This document shows, one piece after another, positions 44,960-56,822 of a stretch of DNA of 64,000 nucleotides. Location: NCBI RefSeq assembly GCF_023101765.2, contig NC_064221.1:11217465-11281464 (forward strand), given 5' to 3'. Made by a program: the position numbers and the translations under genes. Each line of letters begins with the position of its first letter. The first letter of the stretch is position 1. The notes under the pieces are model-generated. The model was not told the origin of the DNA. It saw nothing but the letters and a program-made list of their open reading frames with translations, and made no database searches. This DNA is from Spodoptera frugiperda (taxonomy: Eukaryota > Arthropoda > Insecta > Lepidoptera > Noctuidae).

Positions 44960-45114
44960 GGAGCTACGGACGACCTAGCGGGTAAGAAGTACCCCGGACT
45001 CTCGGCTAGAAAAGCAGGAGTAGGAACGGGGTGGTTTTTAGGCAGTATGAGATCTGACACTCTCTCTCGCCTACAAGAGGAGAGCGGGCAAAGTCATTTA
45101 ATGATATTCCCAAT
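44960..45114 (+). repeat. Interspersed repeat family 1, copy 4
   Basis: GGAGCTACGGACGACCTAGC to GATATTCCCAATAAAAAAAA. The 138-codon frame 44762-45178 runs through it and is not a host gene. Confidence 0.8.
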
Positions 45115-45270
45115 AAAAAAAATGTTTCGTTTGAAGTTTTTCAGGAAGAAATTAACAAAGGCATTGTTGTCTTTGTAACAATTTCATTGATTCAGTTTTC
45201 AATACCGAATGTTGACTAATAGTATATATTGTAAGAGTTTTTCAAACGGCATAACAAAATGCTCCATAAA

Positions 45271-45402
45271 CTTTTTTGAGGGGGAATATCATCTAATGAC
45301 TTTTCCAGCCTTTTGCGGGGCGAAAGGGAGTGTCAGACTTAAAATCCATCCCGTCCCTACTCCTGTCTTTGAGCCCCGGTAACCCGTGTTTTGCTATGTT
45401 TT
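45271..45402 (-). repeat. Interspersed repeat family 1, copy 5 (inverted)
   Basis: TTTTTTGAGGGGGAATATCA to GAGCCCCGGTAACCCGTG. It is inverted relative to copy 4, which lies only about 155 bp away. Confidence 0.8.
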
Positions 45403-47080
45403 GTAAGTTCTTTATTAGGAATCTATGTTATTATGCTATAGCTTCGTGAAGACAGAGTGGAATACATTTAGTTATCACAAGTTTTGTCTCTTTGACAGAG
45501 ACCAGGCACCAGCAGTCTTATAAATTTAAGCTCCTAAAGGTAGCGATAATGGTACACTCTCGTATGTAGAGGATGCCTAATGACACGCACTGATTCACGA
45601 TTCATGTGTTGTTGGAATCCGAGCAGACATTGTTTAAACAAATACTCACAGTGATACATTATTCATAGGAATTTAGATTTCCCCAGACTAAACACTAACG
45701 TAGGCACTTGATTTCAGGCACTACACAGTCAGAGCTGTGGTGGAATGTGAGAGGCGCGGGCGACGGCTGTGGGGGACATTGTGTAGAGTGTGATAGTACC
45801 GGGAACTGTGTGGGAGTGGAGTGTCCACGCGGTGCAATATCACACGAACACAAACAAAACAATCCGAGCGAGTAAACAACACACACCGCGCTCCGCACAC
45901 TTCCACACTCCCAGCTGAGCGGAGTTTCACCCGCGGTACTGTGTACGTGCCACTCTGTGAGCTGTTTATCTTTACACTCCAACTTCTACGAATTGTTTTT
46001 CCTGCCGAACTGAATGTAAACTGATTTTTGTAAATAATTGCCGAGCAGTGAATGAGCTCCGCGAGCCGCGCAGTGATAATATTTATACATCTCGCGCCAA
46101 AATAGAAACATCAACTACTCGCGCTGTATCACTCAAACTTTTTCTTTTCCCGCGAGTTCTTGGCGAAGTTTAGCAGTTGTAATGATTGTTTAATTATGTA
46201 TCTGTGCACCATGTACTCGTACACTGTACAATAGTTTAATTATCTAAAACACTTCGCGACTGAAAACTGTGCGATTCTTTATAACAAGTTTAATGTTTGC
46301 AACTGTTGTAATACTCACAGTAAATGAAACAATACCACAATAAGACACTTCACTACACTATCTATGCTACGGGGTGTATAAATATAAATACTAAAGTGGT
46401 ATGTATAAAAATATCGCTTAAACTTTGGAGCGGTGCGAGCGGTAGCGAAGCGAGCGGAGCGCGCACGCCGCGCGTCTGTCGACCACTGCCGCGGGTGCCG
46501 CGCGCGCCGCCACGCGCCCGCCACGCGCCCGCCGCCGCGCCGCCTGCCACCCTGACACCTGCCTCACCACTACCACTACCACTGCCCAGCTACACCAGCA
46601 TCGTCTGTTGCTATCTCAAGCATGATCCCTGTTCTAATAAATTAGTTTCTCATATTTCTAGGTAAATTACTTCACAGCAATAACTAAATTGTTTAGCAAA
46701 ACATTTCAGCATCAGTGTGCACAACACAAAGAGCGGGCGCGTAGCGTCTAGTACCGGGCTGGCTTCAGTACTGCGACCTACATTATAATCCCGCTAATGA
46801 TGTGACCCAATACCTGACAAAGTGGAGCGTCTTCGATATTTGCCGGGAATGCAGCCGGCGCGCTGTGTACAGGCACACTGTACAGGAATAAATGCAAAAT
46901 ACTTGGTCGGGGTATTATGCAGCCACAGTAGCTTGAGCTGCAGGCTGTGTGTCCCAGGATAATACTACGAGTGCGGTGGGCATGTGACACATTGATGTAT
47001 AGTACTCTTGAAACATTTAAGGAAAAGATTTGTGATATAAAGAAATGATTTAATTATCAATACAATACTTAATATTCTTG
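45403..47080. other. Non-coding with a GC-rich islet at 46430-46560
   Basis: The islet contains GCGCCGCCACGCGCCCGCCA and similar repeats. Open frames on both strands (46324-46665 plus; 46550-46315 minus) are low-complexity R/P/A-rich translations without domains, so I do not call genes. It could be a promoter-associated GC patch. Confidence 0.45.
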
Positions 47081-47258
47081 CCCGCATGGTTAGAGTTGTA
47101 GCTGAGCAACCGACTGCTGCGTAACGTGTAGCGAGTTCGATTCCCGCACGAGCTATTCTTTCTGTGATCCACAAATTGTTGTATCGGACCTGGGAGTCAT
47201 GTGTATGTGAACTTGTATGTTTGTAAACGCACCCACTACACAGAAGAAAAACCAGAGT
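47081..47258 (+). mobile_element. tRNA-headed SINE (family B)
   Basis: The head has GCTGAGCAACCGAC and a B-box-like AGTTCGATTCC (47134-47144). The body has GTGATCCACAAATTGTTGTA and GTCATGTGTATGTGAACTTG, and the 3' end is TTTGTAAACGCACCCACTAC. Other copies are at 7085 (minus) and 17914 (plus, partial). Confidence 0.8.
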
Positions 47259-49399
47259 AATCAACAATCTTTACCAAAGATGTCGTATTACATACATTGT
47301 CTTAGGTAGTCAGATAATAAAATATACTTCCCAGTTAAACAGTATCAGCAGCTCCACCAAAGTACACTTTAATTATCATAAAATTATAACTACTATGATC
47401 TAACAAAACTCACCTATCCGACTTAATCTATCCGAAACTACTTATATATGTAGTTCGGATAATACTAGGAGAAAGAAAATACCTGTATTAAAATTTAAGA
47501 TCAAAGCTTATCTTCATTCTAACGATAAAAGCGTTATTAAAATAGTGAACGTACCTAAACAACGTTACCGCACTACTTAATTATTTCAGTCTTGTACCAC
47601 AAAGTGAAATACTCATGATTTACTCGACACAATCGTTGGCTACAGTTGGACGTAGCAATCTCTTCTTAATTCGAGCGAGTCATTAGTCAAATGGATCGCG
47701 ACCGTTTTATCTTTAAATAAATCGTTCCACAACGTACTACTGGGGAACCTTTCCAATGTACTTACTATATACTCGTCAGAGTACAGCGAGTGGAGGCAAG
47801 GACGGTACACAACATAATAAAGGTTTTTGTGTATTGTTGTCATACAGTTCAGTATAAAAGAGACGACACAATATGGATACCTAGTCCTAGTCCCATCACT
47901 AGAATAAAAATGTTTTTAAAGTATAGGTAGTGAGGTACCGTAGTCTTTTATTTAATTATAAGATTAAATGGAACCTTTTTTAGGGTAAAGATCGTAACGT
48001 ATTGAAAATATAGCAGGCGGTGGAAGCGGTAGCAAGCTAGCAAGGTGAGTGTTGGATAGTTTGAGACACTTCAAACGTTTTACAGCGGAGCTAGCAAGTT
48101 GCAATAGCAACATTTTGTTCGATATAATAAAAGTACCTGATAATTGAACTAAACTACATTTTTATTTAATGAACGGTGTAAGCAGCAGACTGAGGCTGTG
48201 ACGTCACGATCCCAGCCACCCCCGCCGTGTATTGGTTCAGGCTCACTAATAAACCGGTGTCGATAATAATACTGTGTGCCTACTGTGTGCCTACCGTGTG
48301 CCTACTGTGCCGGCAGGGATTACCTGTGTTTGTACAGGTTCAGCGCCGTGTGGGAAACTATCGAAATGGCCCAATGTGTGCTTACTGCCCACCTACACAA
48401 GAATACTGTAGACTCCTACACTTATCTACACTGTAGGATAACGCTAATGTATTGTTTATTCTAAGTTTTATTTAATTAGTTAATTACTTACCTTAAACTT
48501 AATCTAAGAAATCACACGAAATTCTACCTTATTCCCAATACCTTCATGGTAGAAATATTAAATCCCCTGTTTTATTATAGCTACTACAAAATTACTAATC
48601 AGAAAGAAGTCCAGATTTACTTGAATCCAATTTGAGAAGTAATTGAGTGGAACATCTTAAACGTCGGAGGTTGGAGGACACTTGGAGTTCCTCTCAGTAC
48701 TGCTGTACTTTGTGACGTACTACTGTTAGGTACCTACGCTACAGTGCCCGGCGATAAATACTGCAACCTTTGGAAACAGACAATCGGCATCGGCCAAGTA
48801 GACACGTATAGCGAGCTCACCGATCTGCTGCACGACCGACTGGAAGGTTGGAAGCAACCTGCATCCAGCGGCTATCTACGACCCTTATCAAGTCGTTTGT
48901 CCTTGTAGGAGGAGCTCCGACGCTGCGTTTGTCTCTACTTGAACAGCATTTAAGAAACTTTCTACCTAAACGGCGTCCCTTTGTTACTTACTCATCATTA
49001 TGAACCGCTAAAACTAGTAAGAGAACTCTCCTCGAATCATAAATACATTGAAAAGATTGTATATATGTCTCACACAAAACTGTATCTTCCAAACGTCGAT
49101 GTGCAATATTAACGGGCGGGTAGTGTACTGTACAGAGGTGCAAGTTTACTAGGTCGCGGCGACCTCGGCCCGGCTGGCGGCCGGCGAGCAGCCAAGGACC
49201 ACGCCATACCACGCTCCGCGGACGCACGTCCTACTGTCTGCTGCAATCTATTACCTGCTGCTCGCTGCAGGATCACGTTCACTCATAAATTGGTTCTTAT
49301 TGTCAAAGTGTGGAGGTGACAATTAGTTAATAACCATTCAATCAACTAATCGATTCTCAGATTTTCAACAACTCTAAGTCATAGCATGGAATTTATATT
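47259..49399. other. Non-coding, no recognised feature
   Basis: AT-rich except around 48200-48240, where TGACGTCA lies at 48199-48206, and 49140-49220, a GC-rich patch. I see no gene. Confidence 0.45.
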
Positions 49400-49472
49400 A
49401 GTGCCCAATGTATATCAACCTGCACTGCATGCACCTCTTCCTGCCTACTCCTCCAGGGCATGAAAAGGTATG
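49400..49472 (+). repeat. SINE family A, decayed 3' remnant
   Basis: GTGCCCAATGTATATCAA and GCACCTCTTCCTGCCTACTC resemble the body and tail of 24655-24940, with a large internal deletion. Confidence 0.5.
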
Positions 49473-49919
49473 AAGTAATATACTTATCTATACATATACA
49501 TAGCATCACGCCTTTCCATCTAAGCCAGAAAAATATCTGCACAGATATTGTGTGTGGCTCTAGGAAGCGCTGCCTCCAGTAATCTAGTTACTGAGGTCGG
49601 CCGCGGCCACGGGCGGCTGGCGGCTCCCGCGGCGTCCACTCATCACTTATTCACTTTCCGGGAACGAATCACACTGTGCTCAAAACTACATTCAATAGCT
49701 TAAGTAATTAGGTATTGAGCTACTATTAGGTACTATCTGCATCTCTGTCTACCTCCACTTCTGAATCTTCATTGATACGTGAAGAGTGGCAAAGATAACT
49801 CGTAGGTACTCATTCAAAGCGGTAGAAGTAAACACGTAGTCTCCAGGAGACCGTCGCAACTGTCATCCTTAAAAACAGTTAAAAAAGGTATTTGTGTATG
49901 CAGTAGAATCCATTTCTTT

Positions 49920-50080
49920 TAACCGACTTCAAAAGAAAGTATGTTCACATGTATGTATGTGTTGTGCGCGATTATCTCGCGTTTGGCCTAACCGATTTTG
50001 ATGCGGTTAAGTCGGGTAATATAAAAACCTCAATTTTATAAAGTCTGGTGGTGTATTACCAGGCTTTATATATTCACATT
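49920..50080 (+). repeat. LINE-tail-like repeat
   Basis: TAACCGACTTCAAAAGAAAG and ACCGATTTTGATGCGGTTAA. Parts match 18396 and 23701. There is no coding sequence. Confidence 0.5.
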
Positions 50081-51554
50081 TTGACACGTGTTTTTAATAG
50101 AAACGTAGTTTTATATTGACTTGTAATAACTATAGAATGTGGAACATGATCGACTCGTTTTTATACAAAGTATGTTGGTACCTATAGAGGATTTATATTA
50201 AATCATTACAAGTTTCCGCATCCCGCAAGTGATGCCTAACAAAACTCAGAGGGTCTGCTCCAGAGGGATACTAAGAAACACAAACACCACTAGATACTTT
50301 CACTCACTTTATATTATTTACTCACTCTCCCGCTAGGGGCGTTGCTTGAATTCTTGAATTACTGTACACTATGGAAGCATTAAAGTGATTTGATTTGAAT
50401 CTATCAAATAAGTTCCTGTGAGTGCTGTTAAATTCATAAAATATAATGTAAATTAATTTAGACTTAGATACACAAAAACTACTTACCTAAGTAAGATAGA
50501 TTATTACGCGACAACATGTTAATGGAATCACGATACGTTGCAACAATACTTAGAAAGATCCAACTTCATGAACCAGGGAGGGAAGTACATCCTCTGGATT
50601 GCCTAGTTCACATACGTAAACTTATAACGAACTAGATTTTGCCATCTGTTCGTCGGTCGTAATCTCCACTCCGGCTCCGAAGCAAGCAAAATATTGTTGT
50701 TATTGAAAGTCTTACTAAAACGGTCTGAATTCGGCCGGCGGCATTGCTTAATAAGTTTGGTTTCTTTAATTAACTGTCGAATAGTAAATAGGTGTGTATG
50801 GTTTTAAGAACTTCTGTAAATCTCCATAGATAAGCGTAGTATTGTGAATATTAATTATTTGTCTTCAAAGTTATTCCCTAAAGTGCCACGTTCTATGAAG
50901 TTACAACTTAAAACTTAAGCCTGTTAGCGCCATCTGTTAGCGGTTGTGCACACTACTATACAAACCACCCGACTTCAACCCTGAAGCGCTTACATATCTT
51001 TTGTACAACCAGTAGCGACACACGGCGGCGAGTAGCGAAACTACTACATTGCAAATTATTCGCTACACATTGTACAGATGGAGTTGTAACGCTTACATTG
51101 ACGGCGCGGTGCTGTTTGGCAAGTAAATTGTAGACCCTCTTGTTTGTGCGATTTTGATAAACAATATCTTTGTAATATAACTCTCTTAAGATATTAAATT
51201 AGTTATCAATCGTGTTTTGAAGCTTTATGACGAGGTAACTCAACTATATAGTTGCCTCGTCAAACAGTAAGCCGTTAAACATAATTAATATCGGTCTAGT
51301 GGGGTCCAACGTTATTTTAAATTATAATCCCGAATGAATAACAATCTTACACCAGCATTATCCCACAATTCAATAAAGCAGCGCCCTCTGGCGTTCCTTG
51401 ACAAACAATACAATTTGCGCGGCGACGACGGGACCGGTGATTACGGCAATTTCCCCCGTGGCCGCTTACTACAACCTCATTGTGGCAAACGATCTCACTT
51501 CACTACGTTTGGCTTCCGTCTGACGCGCACACGGCGGCACATCGACCTACACTA
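50081..51554. other. Non-coding, one short hairpin
   Basis: A palindrome at 51228-51262 pairs TGACGAGGTAACT with AGTTGCCTCGTCA (one mismatch). I see no supported gene. Confidence 0.45.
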
Positions 51555-51655
51555 AACCACTTTATCATGCTCTCGCATTGTATAATCTTTGCGCATATCC
51601 GACGGTCAGCTTATACTGGTTTGTACAGCTTGATGTGTACCCGTATGTTCAAGTC
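51555..51655 (+). repeat. Repeat family 3, copy 2
   Basis: AAACCACTTTATCATGCTCT, GACGGTCAGCTTATACTGGT and AGCTTGATGTGTACCCGTAT, in the same order as 22030-22127. Confidence 0.75.
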
Positions 51656-52617
51656 AGCACTTCCTTACAATAAATTAGTCGACGCTAGCGCCCCCTACTG
51701 TATCGCTCGCCGACACTCGATTCAACTTCCAATCTCTAATTGAGTTACAAAAGTTGTGAAAGGAAGATATTAAAATTATAATTGACGGTAGATGTACCCT
51801 TTGAGTAGATCGCTTGATGTAATTTACTCCAGGTCCTGTTGGGAACAAGGTCACTGGAAGGTCCTGTACTCCTTGTACTACTTGTGTTGGTACGAAGCTC
51901 TATGAAACCCGATAATTAACTGTAGGTGCGTCCGACCGTACTAATACAGCAGTGCGTAATGAGGCGCGCCGTGTATATTACTTGTGCTTACTCTATTTTG
52001 TATCGGGACTATGTTGTTGTTAGTCTCGTATTACTGTTTCTTCAGTAAATATCTAAAGTTTACTGAACTAATCTGTACACTATGTCTATTGTCTGCCTAC
52101 TGTCTGCTGGGTATCGGGTTACGTCTAGTCTATTGCTTTGGAACTATATCAGTCAATATGTTTGTAAAATAAACTATAATTGTAAATATGTGGTGAGTTT
52201 GTTGCAAATAAGAAAACAGAAAATGTCTTAACCACAAGTCCCCACTTGTGAACATTGTCTCCCTTATATTTGCTAGTCCCGTTATATTTTATTTGTCCAA
52301 CAAATATATGATGTTTGCATTGTCTGCAGCTTCCGTGTTTGGCTCGAGTTCACGGTGTATGAACCTTAATAATATTATTATGATAATACGGCCCACGCAG
52401 TGTCCTGTGTCAAGTGACACGTCACGCACTCTGCGGGCACCGGACCTTATATCTCTAACTGAGGTTTATATACATCTGCTCTCCGTGGGCCCCACACAAC
52501 GCCTTCAAAGGACTACTGCGAGTATTTTTTTTACGTTAACGCGTTTTAAAGTTTACCACGTTTAGCCATCTGATTGGTTGGTTAATTGAAGTTGACCAAT
52601 CAGATTGCCGAACCCGT
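51656..52617. other. Non-coding, no recognised feature
   Basis: Mixed composition. Frames of 60-105 codons have no domains. I see no gene. Confidence 0.45.
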
Positions 52618-52800
52618 ATTTTTTATGGATTAAGCCGGTAAACGAGCAGATGGATCACCTGATGCTAAGCAATCTTCGCCACCCATGGACACTCGAAACT
52701 CCAGAGGCATTACAAGTACGTTGCCGGCTTTTTAGGGTTTAAGAATTTAAAGGTTGTTGGGAAATCGAGGATTAAGAAGATGGGGATGGAGGATAATTGG
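52618..52800 (-). repeat. Interspersed repeat family 2, copy 4
   Basis: TTTTTTATGGATTAAGCCGG, GATCACCTGATGCTAAGCAA, GGCATTACAAGTACGTTGCC and AATTTAAAGGTTGTTGGG. The orientation equals that of the copy at 20208. Confidence 0.8.
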
Positions 52801-53424
52801 ACATAGACGTGTCAATCGCAGTAACATAAGAAAAGCTTACACTAGGCCCTCAGCCACCGCCCGCTATCGTCCTCCGCCAGCTGTGTGAACACTCCATTGT
52901 GTGCGTAACAAGTTTACATCGCGCCGAGTATCCGATACACTCCAACTTCCAAGATTTATGATTCTACAAACTTTTCTCGTTCTCAAATGTTTTATTTGAT
53001 CCGCCCTCCTATATCTATGTATAGCAGTATAGCTGTGTAACCTCGGGCTTCGCTCCGTCGTAACCGGAGCCGGCCGGTGGAGGAGTCAGCAGGAAGCCAC
53101 GTTTATATTTATTAGATATTATAAAGGCAATAACGTTTATACGGCGATGTAAGTAAAAGGCCCGTCAATAAAGTACAGGAGCCGGCGCCGCGCTCCGCTG
53201 TCACAAGTTACAAGAGATACACTTCGACACGGACTCTCGATACAAACACTGAGATTGGAGTCAGCGAGCACAACAATCTGAGTTTAAATACCTCATTTAG
53301 AATGCTGGTCATGAACAACTTAGTCGCATGGCGCTCTCGTTGAAGCTACATAGAAAAGACTTTTATAATAAATATCATCTATTTAGTCAGGAACATTGTT
53401 ATATAGTATGTGACCTCAGCGACG
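52801..53424. other. Non-coding, no recognised feature
   Basis: GC-richer patches near 52850-52880 and 53040-53090 without an exon I can define. Confidence 0.4.
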
Positions 53425-53530
53425 TGAAACAACGCTTGCGTTGTGTTTCGTTGTGTGAGTGAGGTTAACGGAGGCCCAATTTTCCCCCTTCCCAATCCCC
53501 GATTTCCCAACAACCTTTAAATTCCTAGTA
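53425..53530 (+). repeat. Interspersed repeat family 2, opposite-strand fragment
   Basis: GAAACAACGCTTGCGTTGTG, GGAGGCCCAATTTTCCCCCT and CCCAACAACCTTTAAATTCC are the reverse complement of the body of 52618-52800 and 43632-43890. The tail is missing. Confidence 0.75.
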
Positions 53531-54384
53531 AAAATTACTTCAAAGCTTGTTATACTACTTAATAAGTAGGATAAGAGTAGTAAAAATTACTTCATATTTT
53601 ATTATACTACTAACTATCATAGTTACTTCTTCATGGATATTGATGTTATTGGTCGTTGTTTGTAATATGCAAAGCACACAAGCAGTGATATAAGTATATA
53701 ATAATATCAATCGAAGTAATCAGTCCCCCACCCAGGCACACAGCACACGACACACGGTGGACCGGCGTGGTGGCGTGGTGACACGGGTCGCAATCGTTCA
53801 TGCCTCGTTCTGCGCCGCGGATTTCATTACTTTACAACATAAAATAAAACTTTACTGCCGCTTTTTTTGTCGTGAGAAATATTTGATGTGGTTTTTATCG
53901 GCGGTCGAGTAAAGTGACGTAAAATAAAACAACGGGCCAGGAATTATTGCGGGCGGTGTGCGGCCCGACTCGGCTCGACTCGGCCGTGCCTTCTTAATGA
54001 CTGCACGCCTGGTAATCTACGCCTGGGTTTAATGGCTGTTTTTTCGGTATGCCGATGTATTATTATTGTAAAATGGATGCTGAATTTGCGAATTTGGCCT
54101 CACTGTGTTGATACATGAATAAAACTGTTATTCCGAGTCCGACTGTGATGTGTGTATATTTTTGTTTAGTAATCACAAACAAAATAAAATCGCTGTGTTG
54201 TTCAAATAAATAAAAACAAATGTCCAGTGACTGCTGTGACCGACCACAGCGCGACCACTCGTTGTTTTTATTTCTCGTTTTATTTGTAATCTGCATCGAC
54301 GGCGCGTGCTCGTGCAAACTTATTATTTGAACAATCAACCGAGCAATGAAATAACAAAGTCAACAGCTTTACTGTTTATACAAT
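53531..54384. other. Non-coding, no recognised feature
   Basis: GC-rich patch near 53740-53830 and 53945-53990. I see no gene. Confidence 0.4.
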
Positions 54385-54480
54385 ACCAGCATAAACTGAC
54401 CGCTGTATGCTCGGAATGATCATACAAAGCTAGTCCATGATAAACTGGTCATGTAGAGCTTCATGTGCAGCCGTGTGCAC
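54385..54480 (-). repeat. Repeat family 3, copy 3
   Basis: CCAGCATAAACTGACCGCTG, GGAATGATCATACAAAGCTA and CCATGATAAACTGG are the reverse complement of the family at 22030. Confidence 0.65.
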
Positions 54481-56026
54481 GGTGTAGCTACACTCGTGTG
54501 CTGGCAGTCACGTGTTGCCAGTCAGTAGTAATTGTTATTGTTTCTGTTTGTTTTGGACCTCACGTTTAAAATATGTTTCATCATGTTCCGCTGTGTATGC
54601 TAAATTGTGAATAAAGAGCATTTTTTTTATATTAAAGTAAATTTTAAAGACAGGAACAAACAATTATAAAGTTGTAATATCCAAACGAGTTATCTTATAA
54701 GTGCTTATTATTGGTTTTCCGAAACTTTCCGATTCTGTATTCCTTCTACAAACATGATTGTAAGGTAGTCCCCAGACAGAGCTAGCAATATTTCTTTATT
54801 TCTCAATAGTCGTATGATTGTCGCGACAAGCATCAGTGACGTGTGTCACTCATACAGATTGGATCGTCATCGTAACTAGCTACATCAGTGTTCGTGTGTA
54901 GACTGTACAATGTACAATATTGTATATTCTGTACAATATCGACATTCGTGCTCATCATAACAATATTGTAGTTTTCTACAACTTTCCTTGTATACACTTA
55001 CAGAAGTAAGTACACATACATATTGCATTTTGTAAGAATTAACTTTATGATGCTAGTCGGATGACAGGGACAACATACACGGATGATTGTTGCATCGTGT
55101 AAAAGTGATAAAGCACAGAACAGAAAGTTACCTTCAAGTATATTGTCCAACAAACCTGTTTAGTCAAGGGTCGAGGAGTCAATAACAACGGTTACAAGTA
55201 AACTACTCGTAATCATGAACATCTGTGGTTGATAATTGTAACATCAAACAAGATTTCAATCGCTCTCGGTCCCACCGCGTCACGTGATGTTATCGCGCAC
55301 TAATCGCTCCGTCGCCGGAATCCAATTACACGCGAAGTGTAAGTAATCGAGTCAAGTCAACATTTGTACAGCTGTAACATGTCAGCAAATGTTACACCAG
55401 ATTCTAATTATACAGTAAATAAACTCTTTTATCCACAAATACTTTAATAAATTTTATATTCCAAGGGTGAAAGTCCAAAGTCATATCCATAAAACTATTT
55501 GCCTCAGACAAAATCGAACGGAAACTTCTTAAGCAGTAAACCAACAAATGAGTTTTAAACAAATATTCTGGAACCCCCCTCCCACCCCGGGGTCCGTAGA
55601 TTCGATTATCTGAAGGAATCCGAGCGCTCATTGTAATGACCCGCGCAGTGAGCAGTTGTCGCGGAACTTTGAAGGTGACTGTACTCGTAACGCACACATT
55701 GACAACTTCACCGTCGCGAGGGAACTGCCGCCGGATGTGACGCGCCAGGAAGTCCACAATACACTACAACTACATCGTATTGTTGCGATACTAAAATTAA
55801 ACTTCTATATCTGGACTGTTCGCTGAAAATAGTCAGAATCCAACATAAAAATAGAATTTTCTTAATTAAATAGAACTTGGCGAAGTTACGTTGGATTTTG
55901 TTTTATATCACGTTTTTCCATCTGATTAGTTTTTTTTTTAGTTCCAAGTTGGTAGTTAGTCTCATATTTTGCTGTAATATACTTGAACCCAAAAACAAAT
56001 GTAAACAAATGAACATGCCTACGTAC
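54481..56026. other. Non-coding, no recognised feature
   Basis: A TGTACAATAT-rich self-complementary patch lies at 54903-54945. A 117-codon minus frame at 55757-55404 shows no domain, and I do not call it a gene. Confidence 0.4.
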
Positions 56027-56119
56027 CTCAGCAGTGTACCGGTTGCCTGCCTTGCCCCCCTTGCCGTGCTCGGGCGAGTGCCGCAGCGCCTTCGTGTCGA
56101 TCTGCACGTTGGTCTGCAT
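56027..56119 (-). CDS. Candidate first coding exon (31 codons) of an unidentified gene
   Basis: On the minus strand ATG at 56119-56117 follows GGTAAG, with A at -3. The frame reads MQTNVQIDTKALRHSPEHGK and ends ...NRYTAE. It ends at GAG/GTACGT, a near-consensus splice donor, at 56027 after exactly 31 codons (phase 0). An upstream ORF of eight codons (56158-56132) precedes it. The segment is GC-rich in AT-rich surroundings. The peptide is basic and glycine-rich near its end, with no signal peptide or domain. Same strand, phase and layout as 30489-30394 suggest alternative first exons of one gene, 25.6 kb apart. Gene identity is unknown, and no transcript evidence is available. Confidence 0.5.
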
Positions 56120-56131
56120 CTTACCACGCAC

Positions 56132-56158
56132 TCACACACACACACGTAGGCTACACAT
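56132..56158 (-). promoter_or_regulatory. Upstream ORF in the leader of the 56.1-kb exon
   Basis: ATG (56158-56156) opens eight codons that end at TGA, across the CA/GT-rich leader. If the leader is transcribed this short ORF could lower translation of the main start (inference). Confidence 0.25.
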
Positions 56159-56758
56159 TACACCTCCAACACACATTGACAATACTTCGTTCACCATCCT
56201 AGACTTGGGTGAAGTTCAACCAGTTTTAGGTTCACAATGACCACACCAGCAGTTAATGTTCCTCGTGCACCGACACAGTGGCGCCACCTGTGCCCAGCCC
56301 CCCAGTGTGTGCACCGCCACGAGGTGTGCTCAGTCGTGCACTAACACCTGCCATATGTACCGGTTTACTGCGCACAGTTACCGCACGCGCACCTTTACGA
56401 CACAAATACGATTTCATTTGCACGTTAACGGCACTCTCTTACACCTTATCGCATCGCACCGCGCTTTGTGTTTAATGTGCTTCATATAAAGTTAAATGCT
56501 GCGTGAGCACATCTGAAACAAACAAAATATATTATGTTAGTCATGAAATTTTTGATGTATAGCCAGTTCGCTGCTGAAATTAAATGAATAAAATATACGA
56601 CCTTTCATCTTTTACAATTTTTCATTTCGAGAGATTTGAAATAAATAAATATTTTATGAAAGATAGACTCCGGTATACAAACACTTATCTAGAGGTAACA
56701 ATCTAAACTCGGTTTATTAATAGTCGTCATAGCGCGCTCAATAAAAACAACCCGCGTT
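56159..56758. other. Possible promoter region of the 56.1-kb exon
   Basis: Upstream of the candidate exon in minus-strand sense. Overlapping open frames at 56256-56489 have no domains. I see no clear TATA box. Confidence 0.3.
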
Positions 56759-56822
56759 GTTGCTACGACGTAGTACGCGTAGTAAACTGTTGCTACGCCG
56801 TAGCTCGTAGCATGCTACGAGA
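56759..56822. repeat. Palindromic GTAGC repeat, copy 2
   Basis: GTTGCTACGCCGTAGCTCGT and GCATGCTACGAGA, resembling 30137-30203. An additional CGACGTAGTACGCGTAGT block lies on the left. Confidence 0.6.

Noticed and set aside
44762..45178. 138-codon plus-strand frame
   Set aside because: Its centre is repeat family 1 (44960-45114), whose other copies are not coding.
46324..46665. 113-codon frame over a GC-rich islet
   Set aside because: The translation is low-complexity R/P/A-rich, open on both strands, with no domain; GC content alone explains it.
55404..55757. 117-codon minus-strand frame MDFLARHIRRQFPRDGE
   Set aside because: No domain, no splice context, AT-rich second half; treated as chance.
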